A DNA stretch of 16,564 bases from CAYNFH01 sp964396385 (GTDB lineage: Bacteria > Armatimonadota > Chthonomonadetes > Chthonomonadales > CAJBBX01), in the NCBI GenBank assembly GCA_964396385.1, contig CAYNFH010000152.1, positions 1 through 16,564 of the forward strand, given 5' to 3'. The notes under the pieces were generated by a model, which worked only from the letters and a program-made list of their open reading frames with translations, did no database searches and was not told where the DNA came from. Made by a program: the position numbers and the translations under genes. Of the stretch, positions 1-6,903 are shown one piece after another. Every line of letters starts with the position of its first letter. Position 1 is the first letter of the stretch.

Positions 1-4
1 CGGT

Positions 5-1687
5 TCACGCGCCCGCACCTCCGGCGGTGACGCGCAGCAGCTCCTCCTCCGCCTCTCTGGTCCAGAACTGACCGTCTTTGAGCTTTGCGTAGACGGTGGG
101 GTAGAGGTCCTTAAGCTGGGGCAGCGGAGTGAGGGGCAGGTCCGGTATCAGCGGAAAGATGAGGGTCTTGCCGGCGAACCGGCCCTCCTTGACGGCGGCG
201 ATTCCTTCCCGCGCCGCTTTCATGCCGCCGATGGCCGCCAGCGACATGTTGGTGGAGAGCTCCCGGGATTCCACCTTCTCCAGCGTGCGGCGCATATCCG
301 CGATGCTGGAGCCGCTGCTGCCCAGGTAGCGCACGCGCCGCTCCTTGATGGCGTTCACGTCCAGGTTGGCCATGGTGCCGCGCGCCACGCCCGCGAAGAT
401 GTTGAACCAGCCGCCATCTGCCAGGAATCGGGACCCGTGCTCCACCAGGGCCGCCACGGGGACGAGCGAGACGATGTCGTCGAAGCCGCGCCCCTCGCTC
501 AGCCGGTGGATTTCTTCGTCGAACCGCTCGCTGCCCACCTCGTTGGGGTTCAGTGTGACAAGCTCGATCCCGCGCTCCCGCGCCGCGGGGCCGAACCGCT
601 CCGCCACACTTGCAAGCCGCTCCGCGTCGATGTCCGTAGCGACGATCCGGCGCGGGGGCCGCGGAAGCTGGACGGCGCGCTGGACGTGCATCTGGCCCAT
701 GGGACCGCCCGCGCCGATGAACCAGGCAGATCCGCCGACCACCAGCTCCGCGGTTCGGGTCTCGGCGTACGCGTCGGCGGGCCGGTTGGAGGTAGTACCG
801 ACGTAGTGGTGCCAGTTGTAGTGGATACGGCCGATGTCCAGCGAGAGGGGCCGGCTGAACCGCTGCGGGCCGACCAGATTGAGGATGCCGTGGTTGGCGA
901 GTGTGGTCGCCGCCCCTTCCACGGTCTCCGGCGGTACAGCGCCGAGGATGAGGACGTCGTCGAATCCGCCGCCGACAGTCTCCTTCACCTGACTCCAATC
1001 CGACGGAAATCCCGGTACCGCAAGAGCGCCACGCGCCGGCGTTATTGGAGAGAGATCCTGTGCCAGTCGGGCGGGTATGCCGGCCAGAACCAGGCTCACG
1101 GGACGAACGTCCGGCCGGACGAAGCCCTCCCAATCTGTCTCGGCTGCGCCCTTGCCTGCGACGACCAGCAGGCTGCCGCCCGGCTTGATTCCCGCTCGGT
1201 GACCCTGGTTGTAGGCGGCGACGACGCAGGCCCATGGCTCAACGAGCGCGGTCTCCACGTAGCCGGCGTCCGGCCGGATGGGCAGGAGATAGCAGCCCTC
1301 GTCGCCCTCGAGCATCTCGTGAGGGATGACGCTGTACTCGGCCAGGCCGCCAGAGATGGCGTAGCCGTAGGCCATGGAGACGCCCTTATGGAACACGTCC
1401 GCCTGGACGATGAAGCGGTCTCCGATGTGGAAGCGATCCCGCAGGTTCTCTCCGACCTGGACCACCGTGCAGGAGACCTCGTGGCCGAGCGTCACCGGGT
1501 CCTTGCGCAAGTCCCGCCCCGCCATGCGAGGGTGGTTCGCGCCGAGCGCGATGACCTTCGTGTCTGAGAAGCAGAGGCCGCAGGCGTCCTGCCGAACGAG
1601 CAGCTCATCGGGGCCGATACTTGGGACCTCCGCCTCCTCCACCTGGAGGCTGTCCAGGCCGTCGCCGTAGAAGCGCCACTGGAGCAT
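5..1687 (-). CDS. Zinc-type alcohol dehydrogenase family (MDR) protein with two Rossmann-like regions
   Basis: Likely an NAD(P)-dependent sugar or polyol dehydrogenase/reductase; substrate unknown. From the ATG at 1687 it is 560 residues, against about 350 for the family. Residues 1-150 form the GroES-like catalytic domain, with Cys39 (GLCFSD), His69-Glu70 (LGHE) and Glu150 as expected zinc-site residues. The four-Cys structural zinc lobe is absent. Residues 315-510 form a normal Rossmann domain with GAGGPMG at 325-331 and an acidic residue after strand 2 (ATDID). Residues 165-310 look like a degenerate second copy: GGSLLVVAGKGA replaces the glycine loop, and both copies end alike (HYVGTTSNRPADA, RYLGSSGSSIADM). 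An in-frame ATG at 1780 would add 31 residues, but these are the translation of heptanucleotide repeats, so I prefer 1687, although neither start has a clear ribosome-binding site. It lies downstream of the class II aldolase and is probably co-transcribed. Family is confident, specificity is not. Confidence 0.85.
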   Translation of the reverse strand: MLQWRFYGDGLDSLQVEEAEVPSIGPDELLVRQDACGLCFSDTKVIALGANHPRMAGRDLRKDPVTLGHEVSCTVVQVGENLRDRFHIGDRFIVQADVFHKGVSMAYGYAISGGLAEYSVIPHEMLEGDEGCYLLPIRPDAGYVETALVEPWACVVAAYNQGHRAGIKPGGSLLVVAGKGAAETDWEGFVRPDVRPVSLVLAGIPARLAQDLSPITPARGALAVPGFPSDWSQVKETVGGGFDDVLILGAVPPETVEGAATTLANHGILNLVGPQRFSRPLSLDIGRIHYNWHHYVGTTSNRPADAYAETRTAELVVGGSAWFIGAGGPMGQMHVQRAVQLPRPPRRIVATDIDAERLASVAERFGPAARERGIELVTLNPNEVGSERFDEEIHRLSEGRGFDDIVSLVPVAALVEHGSRFLADGGWFNIFAGVARGTMANLDVNAIKERRVRYLGSSGSSIADMRRTLEKVESRELSTNMSLAAIGGMKAAREGIAAVKEGRFAGKTLIFPLIPDLPLTPLPQLKDLYPTVYAKLKDGQFWTREAEEELLRVTAGGAGA

Positions 1688-1701
1688 GCGGGCGGGGGGC
1701 C

Positions 1702-1750
1702 GAGTCGTGAGTCGTGAGTCGTGAGACGTGAGACCGGAATCCGGACTCAC
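1702..1750. repeat. Heptanucleotide tandem repeat, GAGTCGT type, seven units
   Basis: Seven consecutive 7-nt units read GAGTCGT three times, then GAGACGT, GAGACCG, GAATCCG and GACTCAC. The consensus is roughly GANTCNN. It lies between the aldolase stop and the preferred dehydrogenase start. If the upstream ATG were used, it would be translated. The exact period of seven and the gradual unit divergence argue for slippage or unit expansion rather than chance. Confidence 0.85.
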
Positions 1751-1767
1751 CGGGTCCGTGGGGCGTG

Positions 1768-1795
1768 ATTCATCCCTCATCCTTCATCCCTCATC
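1768..1795. repeat. Heptanucleotide tandem repeat, CCTCATC type, four units
   Basis: The units are ATTCATC, CCTCATC, CTTCATC and CCTCATC. On the minus strand this reads GGATGA-like units, so an ATG and a TGA recur every seven bases in rotating frames. The array encodes the last residues and the stop codon (1777-1779) of the aldolase. It also supplies an ATG at 1780 that overlaps that stop as ATGA and is in frame with the dehydrogenase. Similar heptamer arrays are known from filamentous cyanobacteria, which is a resemblance of type, not proof of relationship. Confidence 0.85.
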
Positions 1796-2586
1796 CCTTG
1801 TATTTGCTTCTGCCGGTAATGCTCGTCGGGGCGGGTGTGGATGCGCGCGACGTTCTCGGGCGTCAAGAAGCGAGGACCGCCCAGGGCGTAGGTTCCCAGC
1901 AGGATCTGTGCACTCTTCACGTACATCGAGGTGATGGTTTCGACGTCCCGCGCCGTGTGGCTGAGCGCGATGAAGCCGTGGTTCTCCATGAGGATCACCT
2001 TCGGCGCCATGTTGTGCTCGTTGACGAACTCCTCCACGCGGCGGCGCAGGTGCCGCGCGAGCGGCAGGCCGGGGTCGGTGTACTCCACGTAGCAGACGGC
2101 GGGGCCACAGCAGACGATCTCGTCCGGGAAGAGCCGGCCGCTCACCGCCTCGCGCGAGGCCTGGGAGCAGAGGATGGCGTTCACCGGCACGGGATGGGTG
2201 TGGCCGACAAAGGCGATGTCCGGCAAGGAGAGCAGGTAGGCGTGGAGGAAGGTCTCGACGGAAGGAAGAGGCCCATTTTCAATTTTCAATTTTCGATTTT
2301 CAATTTCCAGGTTTGCGACAGAATCTGCTCTGCAGTGCTGGAGGGCGTGGCGGACCTCTTGATCCGAAAGGTCGGGGCCATTGAGGACGTCCAGAGCGCG
2401 CGGGAGGGAGACCCGGACGAAGCTGGCGGCATCCGCGGTCCGCAGCTCTTTGCCGCTGGCTTTCACCAGGAAGGTGGATTCGTCGAGCTTGGCGGAAGTG
2501 TTGCCTTCGCCCAGGATGGCGAGGTCGCGGGAAGGGTCCCCGAGGCTACGGGAGAGGGCGATGAGATCATCCAGAATCGTGGACAT
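1777..2586 (-). CDS. Class II aldolase/adducin family protein (sugar-phosphate aldolase or epimerase-like)
   Basis: A probable zinc-dependent class II aldolase of the fuculose/rhamnulose-phosphate aldolase and ribulose-phosphate epimerase superfamily, 269 residues. Visible motifs are the phosphate-binding GEGNTS (26-31) and KASG (42-45), the candidate acid/base Glu111 (PSVET), the zinc ligands His129 and His131 (GHTHP), and His203 in MENHGF. Start chosen at the ATG at 2586 (MSTILDD), where family similarity begins; the 14-residue upstream extension to 2628 reads like non-coding sequence. No strong ribosome-binding site is visible. Residues 93-104 (LEIENRKLKIEN) are encoded by an in-frame heptanucleotide repeat, just before the active-site segment. 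The C-terminus (MRDEG) and stop lie in another heptamer array. The dehydrogenase follows, suggesting a sugar catabolic pair. The exact substrate cannot be read from sequence. Confidence 0.88.
   Translation of the reverse strand: MSTILDDLIALSRSLGDPSRDLAILGEGNTSAKLDESTFLVKASGKELRTADAASFVRVSLPRALDVLNGPDLSDQEVRHALQHCRADSVANLEIENRKLKIENGPLPSVETFLHAYLLSLPDIAFVGHTHPVPVNAILCSQASREAVSGRLFPDEIVCCGPAVCYVEYTDPGLPLARHLRRRVEEFVNEHNMAPKVILMENHGFIALSHTARDVETITSMYVKSAQILLGTYALGGPRFLTPENVARIHTRPDEHYRQKQIQGMRDEG
2275..2309. repeat. Heptanucleotide tandem repeat, ATTTTCA type, five units inside the aldolase gene
   Basis: The units are ATTTTCA, ATTTTCA, ATTTTCG, ATTTTCA and ATTTCCA. This AT-rich tract stands out sharply from its GC-rich surroundings. 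It is read through in the aldolase frame as a charged 12-residue segment and causes no frameshift. The same unit recurs upstream of the M42 peptidase gene at 7958-7982. Confidence 0.9.
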
Positions 2587-2623
2587 AGAATTACGTGCTT
2601 CGTGTTCGGAGCGCGGCCACTTT

Positions 2624-2835
2624 GTCAATCCGAGCGCAGCGAGGAATCTGCTGTTCTCCGGCAGAGTACGTACAGGTGCCGTAAAGCAGATCCCTCGCTA
2701 CGCTCGGGATGACAAGTTGCTACGGTAGCTCGTCCGCAGTTATAGAGTACGCACATCTACCGTAAAGCAGATCCCTCGCGGAGCTCGGGATGACAGGTTG
2801 GAACGGCGGGAACCTGGAGTTACAGAGTGCGCGCA
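2624..2835. repeat. Dispersed-repeat cluster: one inverted and two direct copies of a 28-bp element in an 81-bp tandem period
   Basis: This fills most of the gap between the beta-helix gene and the aldolase. A 28-bp element (start GTCAATCCGAGC, end GAATCTGC) occupies 2624-2651. It recurs inverted at 2686-2713 and 2767-2794, ending in GCTCGGGATGAC. The two inverted copies sit in a larger direct repeat, 2663-2725 and 2744-2806, with an exact offset of 81. A third degenerate start is visible near 2814-2835. Copy 1 and copy 2 can pair as a long stem. Elements of the form GTCATCCCGAGC...GCGAGGGATCTGC are seen dispersed in many bacterial genomes; function is unknown. I see no gene here. Confidence 0.8.
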
Positions 2836-2904
2836 GTTAGCTAAGGGCCGAAACCTCTGCCGTCTTCCGTGCGCATTGTGGCACATACGGCGGCGTGGAG
2901 GGTG

Positions 2905-4260
2905 TTAGAGGTAGGCGCCGGCGGAGCCGAGATTGTTGCGGACGGTGGTTTCGCCGCAGTCTTCGAGCCGCAGGTTCGCCTCCACGTTGCGGTTCAGCGT
3001 GTTGCCTTCCACGATCGTATGGTCCGCGCGGTGGAGCTCGATGCCGACCCGGTTGTCCTGGATGTCGTTGCCGCAGATGGAGTGGCTGCGGGGCCGGGTC
3101 TCCGGAGCGCCAGACTGCTCAGGCGGCAGCGGGCGGATGCCGTGGTCCTGATCGGCGGCGATGCGGATGCCTTTGCCGTTGCGGGTGAAGGTGTTCCCTT
3201 CGATGGTCCAGTCGTAGGAGGTGAGGCTCTCCGGAAAGAGGCGCGCGAACTCCTCCACGCGCTTAGTCCAGAGCAGGACGCCGTGGCCGTTCGCCTGGAC
3301 CGTGTTGCCGCGGACTTGCATGCCATGCCCGTTCTCCACGGCGATGCCGGCCTGCCGGTTCATCACCATGCGGTTGCCCTCCAGCACCGTATCCCACGAG
3401 AAGCCGAGCCAGAAGCCGTAGTTGCTCCGGTCCGCATAGTTGCTGCGGAAAATGTTGCCCCGGCTGAAGGTCGCCTCGAAGGCGATGTTGGGGCTGAGGG
3501 AGGCGTCGTTCTCCTCGAACAGGTTGTCGTCGCAGCCCACCTTGCGGCCGTCCGGCGTCAGCCCCGCGAGGAAGAATCCGTCGCCGCCGAGCCTGGCGGT
3601 GTTCCGGCGGAAGGTGTTGCGGCAGCTCCCGTGGACGATAAGGAAGCCAGCGGCGTCCCCGCCCATGTGGCCGTAATGGAGGCCGCCCTCGCGCGGCTCG
3701 AAGCGGCAGCAGTAGTCCGCCCCGTTCGCTTCGAACAGGCTGTCGCAAGTCTGGAAGAGGTGGAAACCAAAACCGCTGCAGTAGTTTGCGAGGTTCTCCC
3801 GCACGGTGAGCCGGCGGCAGCCGTACGTGAGGAGGCCGGACTGCTGGTGCTGCAGGTCGTTGCCTTCTACGCGGCTCTCCTCCACGTCCACGAGGAGGAT
3901 GCCGCCGCCGTAGGCATTGTCCGGGCCGCGCCAGATGTCCAGAAATATGGTATTGGCCGGCACCTCGGCGGTGGAGGTGACCTGGTTGCCAGTGAGCGCC
4001 AGTGCGGAGCAGCCGCGGCACACAATGCCGTGGTAGTACTCTCGCAGCCGCAGGCCCTTGACGGTCACGCCCCGGCGGCCCTCGACGCGGACACCCACGC
4101 CCTCGCGGTCGGTGCCCACGAGGAGCGCGCCGTTACCGTCGAGGGTGACGCTGTCCGCTTCCACGCTTATTCCGTTCGGGAGGAAGTAGACCCCCGGGGC
4201 GAAGGCCGTGTCTTCCCGGATAACCATGCCGTCGATTGGGACGATAGGCCTTGACGTCAT
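2905..4260 (-). CDS. Right-handed parallel beta-helix protein (NosD/pectate-lyase-like fold)
   Basis: A 451-residue protein built almost wholly of beta-helix coils. From about residue 30 to the end there are short repeats of the type 'xGNxxxxNxxGI' (for example TLDGNGALLVG, VEGNDLQHQQSGL, FEENDASLSPNIAF, IEGNTFTRNGKGI). These match the NosD/CASH-type family that includes polysaccharide lyases, epimerases and carbohydrate-binding proteins. No catalytic set can be assigned. I see no signal peptide at the chosen start, which is unusual because such proteins usually work outside the cytoplasm. The start is the ATG at 4260 (MTSRPIVPIDG), which overlaps the acetyltransferase stop as ATGA, so translational coupling is likely. 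The 14-residue extension to 4302 lies inside the upstream gene. The fold call is confident; the activity is unknown. Confidence 0.85.
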   Translation of the reverse strand: MTSRPIVPIDGMVIREDTAFAPGVYFLPNGISVEADSVTLDGNGALLVGTDREGVGVRVEGRRGVTVKGLRLREYYHGIVCRGCSALALTGNQVTSTAEVPANTIFLDIWRGPDNAYGGGILLVDVEESRVEGNDLQHQQSGLLTYGCRRLTVRENLANYCSGFGFHLFQTCDSLFEANGADYCCRFEPREGGLHYGHMGGDAAGFLIVHGSCRNTFRRNTARLGGDGFFLAGLTPDGRKVGCDDNLFEENDASLSPNIAFEATFSRGNIFRSNYADRSNYGFWLGFSWDTVLEGNRMVMNRQAGIAVENGHGMQVRGNTVQANGHGVLLWTKRVEEFARLFPESLTSYDWTIEGNTFTRNGKGIRIAADQDHGIRPLPPEQSGAPETRPRSHSICGNDIQDNRVGIELHRADHTIVEGNTLNRNVEANLRLEDCGETTVRNNLGSAGAYL

Positions 4261-5213
4261 CGTTTGGCGAACTCGCGGCGGGCGATCAGGTAGCGGCGCC
4301 ACGGGCGAAAGCCCAGGTGGCCAAAGAAGCGGGGCTCCGTCGCCGGTCCGGCGTAGCAGGCGGAGACGCCGCGGGCGTGGAGGAGTTGGGCGGCGCGGGC
4401 GATGAGCGCCAACCCGAGTCCACGGCCCCGGTAGGCCGCCGCCACACCCACGCAGGTGATGCCGCCCATCTGCGGCCCCAGGATCTGTTTCCAGAGCAGC
4501 TCCGGGCGGTGGGACCGAGACTGCGTGGTCGAAAGCAGCGCCGCGCCGGCTATCTGACCGTCCCGGTAGCGCATGGCCAGGATGTCCTCATAGTCTCGCC
4601 CTTCCACGGCACGCCGGTAGTCGTCCAGCCATGTGAAGTGGCGGGTTACGAAGGTGAGCACGTCGCGCGCGTCGGCCCGGGTGGAGGCGCGGACCACAAA
4701 ACCGGCGCCCCGGGCGTTCTCCAGGACGCGCGGGGGCATGTGGAAGGTCTGGAGACGGCGCAGGAGGTCTATGCACGCTTCCGTGAAGGTCCAGCCACAC
4801 GCCTCAAAGAACGGTTGGGCGCCCGGCAGCGCCTCCGGCACGCCGGGCCAGAAGCGGTGCTGCCCGCCGCCGAGCTGAACGGAGAGGATCCCGCGCTCCG
4901 CCAGGTCCCACAGCAGGGAGTCGTGGAGGGCGCGCCCGATGCCCTGGCCGTGGCGGTCCGGATGGACCACCACCGCGCTCAGGTAGGCGTCCTTGCTGTC
5001 CGGGCGGTCCCGATGGCTGGCGGCGAATCCGAGCAGCCCGAAGTCGTCGTACGCCACCAGATGGTCACCGACCTGATAGGCGGGGGAGACGGTCAGGGCA
5101 GCGCCAAGCGCCTCCCTGGAGATGGGCCAGCTCGGCAGCGCGGCCTGCCAGATGGCATATACGGGGTCGAGGTCCCTCTCGGCGTGGAAGGGACGGATGG
5201 AGTAGGGGTCCAT
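4257..5213 (-). CDS. Tandem GNAT-domain N-acetyltransferase
   Basis: A 318-residue protein with two GNAT folds, each with an acetyl-CoA-binding motif A: VVHPDRHGQGIGRAL (82-95) in the N-terminal half and VAAAYRGRGLGLAL (257-270) in the C-terminal half. The C-terminal half also has the usual ending FFGHLGFRPWRRYL (296-309). Both P-loop-like motifs are intact, so both could bind acetyl-CoA. The acceptor is unknown. I chose the ATG at 5213 (MDPYSIRPFH), since the GNAT fold begins there; an ATG at 5258 would add 15 residues that lie partly in an inverted repeat. Its stop overlaps the beta-helix start (ATGA), so the two are probably one transcription and translation unit. Confidence 0.85.
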   Translation of the reverse strand: MDPYSIRPFHAERDLDPVYAIWQAALPSWPISREALGAALTVSPAYQVGDHLVAYDDFGLLGFAASHRDRPDSKDAYLSAVVVHPDRHGQGIGRALHDSLLWDLAERGILSVQLGGGQHRFWPGVPEALPGAQPFFEACGWTFTEACIDLLRRLQTFHMPPRVLENARGAGFVVRASTRADARDVLTFVTRHFTWLDDYRRAVEGRDYEDILAMRYRDGQIAGAALLSTTQSRSHRPELLWKQILGPQMGGITCVGVAAAYRGRGLGLALIARAAQLLHARGVSACYAGPATEPRFFGHLGFRPWRRYLIARREFAKR

Positions 5214-5240
5214 CGGGCGAGACTCTACTCCCACTCGCTG

Positions 5241-5267
5241 GGGCGGAGGTCTATACATCCTCCGCCC
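5241..5267. promoter_or_regulatory. Perfect 9-bp inverted repeat in the acetyltransferase leader
   Basis: GGGCGGAGG (5241-5249) and CCTCCGCCC (5259-5267) are perfect complements around a 9-nt AT-rich spacer containing TATAC. It lies 28 bases upstream of the chosen acetyltransferase start. It could be an operator or a leader hairpin. I found no matching -35 at the right distance, so no promoter is claimed. The rest of 5268-5485 shows nothing recognisable. Confidence 0.4.
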
Positions 5268-5485
5268 GGCAGAGTATTGCGATCAGCGCCTCGAACCGCG
5301 CCCAACCTTCCGTTCCCTTCTACCTGGCATCCCCCTTTGATTATCGGCCGCGCGGCACACAAGCTGTACTGTGGCCCCCAGCGTCGGAAACGATCAGCAA
5401 TGGTCCCGCGAATCTAGAGTCGGCCACTAGAAGTGGCTGCAATAAGTACACAAAGTCCGCCTGCGCGGACTCGGGATTCGGATCG

Positions 5486-6607
5486 TCAGAACCGGATGAC
5501 GCTGCGGATGACGTTGCCGGTCTCCATGGTGTGGAAGGCGTCCTCCACCTGGTCCAGCGAGATGGTGTTGGTCACCATGCCGTCCAGGTCCAGCTTGCCC
5601 TGGAGGTAGAGTTGGGCCAGGAGCGGGAAGTCATTCGATGGGAGCGTGTCGCCCGCGTGGCAGACGTGGAGGGATGCCTTGTTCCAGTATACGCCCGTGT
5701 CGATGTTGCCCAGGTTGAGCGTGACGGAATCATCCGCCGCCGGGAGACCGATCGTCGTCGCGGTGCCGCCGTAGTTCACCATGCGCACGGCCTGCTCGAT
5801 GCAGGCCGGAATGCCGGTGGCCTCGTAGGCAAAGTCCACGCCGCCCTCATAGCCGGACCAATCGTCCTTGACCAGGGCGCGGACCGCCGCGACGGGATCC
5901 CCATCCCGCGCGTTCACCACGTCCGTGGCGCCAAACTTGCGGGCCCACTCCAGCTTCACCGGGTTTACGTCCACCGCGATGATCTGCCGGGCATGGCGCA
6001 GCTTTGCGCCCTGGATCACGGAGAGGCCCACTCCTCCGCAGCCGACCACGGCGACACTCGACCCGGCGAAGACGGGCGTGGTGTTGAAGGTCGCGCCGAC
6101 GCCCGTTACCACGCCGCAAGCGATGAGACACGCCTTGTCCAGCGGCATATCGGCCGGCATCTTGATGGCGGCCTTGCTGTGGACCACGGTGCGGGTCGCA
6201 AAGGTGCCGCAGCGGAGCACCTGCGAGCAGATAGCCCCGTCCCGCTTGCGGTGCAGCCGGGGCTTGGGCCGCAGCGCCATGTAGCAGTGGCGGGGATCGC
6301 CTCGCCGGCACGCGGGACACTGCTCACAGGGGGCGCGGTAGGCGATGACCACCGGATCGCCCGGCTTGAGGTGCGTGACGCCTTCCCCTACCTCCTCCAC
6401 GTACCCGGCACCCTCGTGGCCCAGCACGATGGGGAAGGCCATCCCCATGCCCTTGAGGTTCTTCACCGTCAGGTCCGTATGGCAGACGCCGCTGGCCGCG
6501 ATGCGCACCTGCACCTCGCCGGGACCCGGCGCGTCCAGCGTAATCTCTTCCACGACGACGTCCTGGTCCGGACCGTTCAGTACTGCTGCACGCCCTTCAC
6601 GCTCCAT
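5486..6607 (-). CDS. Zinc-dependent alcohol dehydrogenase, class III-like (S-hydroxymethyl-thiol/NDMA-type)
   Basis: A full-length 373-residue medium-chain alcohol dehydrogenase. The catalytic zinc ligands Cys42 (GVCHTD), His64-Glu65 (LGHEG) and Cys164 (ACGVVTG) are present. So is the structural zinc lobe with Cys94, Cys97, Cys100 and Cys108. The Rossmann loop is GCGGVG (189-194), with Asp213 ending strand 2 (IIAVDVN), which favours NAD over NADP. The layout and the ACGVVTGVGA segment resemble the class III/mycothiol-dependent formaldehyde dehydrogenase and NDMA-dependent branches. Exact substrate is not determinable. AGGAGG lies a few bases upstream of the ATG at 6607, a strong ribosome-binding site that fixes the start. 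Its upstream neighbour is hairpin array A, then the M42 peptidase in the same direction. Confidence 0.92.
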   Translation of the reverse strand: MEREGRAAVLNGPDQDVVVEEITLDAPGPGEVQVRIAASGVCHTDLTVKNLKGMGMAFPIVLGHEGAGYVEEVGEGVTHLKPGDPVVIAYRAPCEQCPACRRGDPRHCYMALRPKPRLHRKRDGAICSQVLRCGTFATRTVVHSKAAIKMPADMPLDKACLIACGVVTGVGATFNTTPVFAGSSVAVVGCGGVGLSVIQGAKLRHARQIIAVDVNPVKLEWARKFGATDVVNARDGDPVAAVRALVKDDWSGYEGGVDFAYEATGIPACIEQAVRMVNYGGTATTIGLPAADDSVTLNLGNIDTGVYWNKASLHVCHAGDTLPSNDFPLLAQLYLQGKLDLDGMVTNTISLDQVEDAFHTMETGNVIRSVIRF

Positions 6608-6675
6608 GCTTGTCCTCCTGGGTTCGAAGTCGGTGATACGTTCGCCGACGTGCCGGTCTGTCCTGCCTTGTACAC

Positions 6676-6888
6676 GACAGGGATTTCAATCCCTGTCTGG
6701 AGACTACAGGCACTGAAGTGCCTGCCTGGAGATATTCGTCCTTCGGACGAGCGAAACCGATTCTCTCTTGCGGAAGAGAGATTCTGTTCCGTCTGTCCGC
6801 AGGACAGCTCTCTCCAGACAGGGATTTCAATCCCTGGCTCCCGTCTGTCCGCAGGACAGTTCTCTCCAGACAGGCGCTTCAGTGCCTG
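6676..6888. repeat. Hairpin array A: eight short palindromes of several types in a row
   Basis: Eight near-contiguous perfect or nearly perfect hairpins fill the gap between the M42 gene and the alcohol dehydrogenase. They are 6676-6697 (core CAGGGATT-TC-AATCCCTG), 6707-6724 (CAGGCACT-GA-AGTGCCTG), 6736-6750 (TCGTCC-TTC-GGACGA), 6763-6780 (CTCTCTT-GCGG-AAGAGAG), 6793-6807 (CTGTCC-GCA-GGACAG), 6819-6836 (CAGGGATT type), 6845-6859 (CTGTCC type) and 6871-6888 (CAGGCGCT-TC-AGTGCCTG, one G-T pair). Linkers such as TCTCCAGACAGG also recur. The same modules appear in array B in the opposite orientation. There are no identical direct repeats with unique spacers, so it is not CRISPR. No T-tract follows, so it is not a plain terminator. 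Confidence 0.9.
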
Positions 6889-6903
6889 TTAGCTTTGGGC
6901 GAG

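Noticed and set aside
2869..4254. Plus-strand 461-codon open frame
   Set aside because: It is antisense to the beta-helix gene, whose repeat motifs are unmistakable. The plus product is a low-complexity Ala/Val/Arg-rich shadow typical of high-GC DNA.
5268..5485. Hidden gene or RNA in the gap before the alcohol dehydrogenase 3' end
   Set aside because: I see no coding pattern, tRNA-like structure or repeat there.
6676..6888. CRISPR array
   Set aside because: The repeated units are different short palindromes with short related linkers. There is no constant direct repeat separated by unique spacers of even length, and no cas genes are present.
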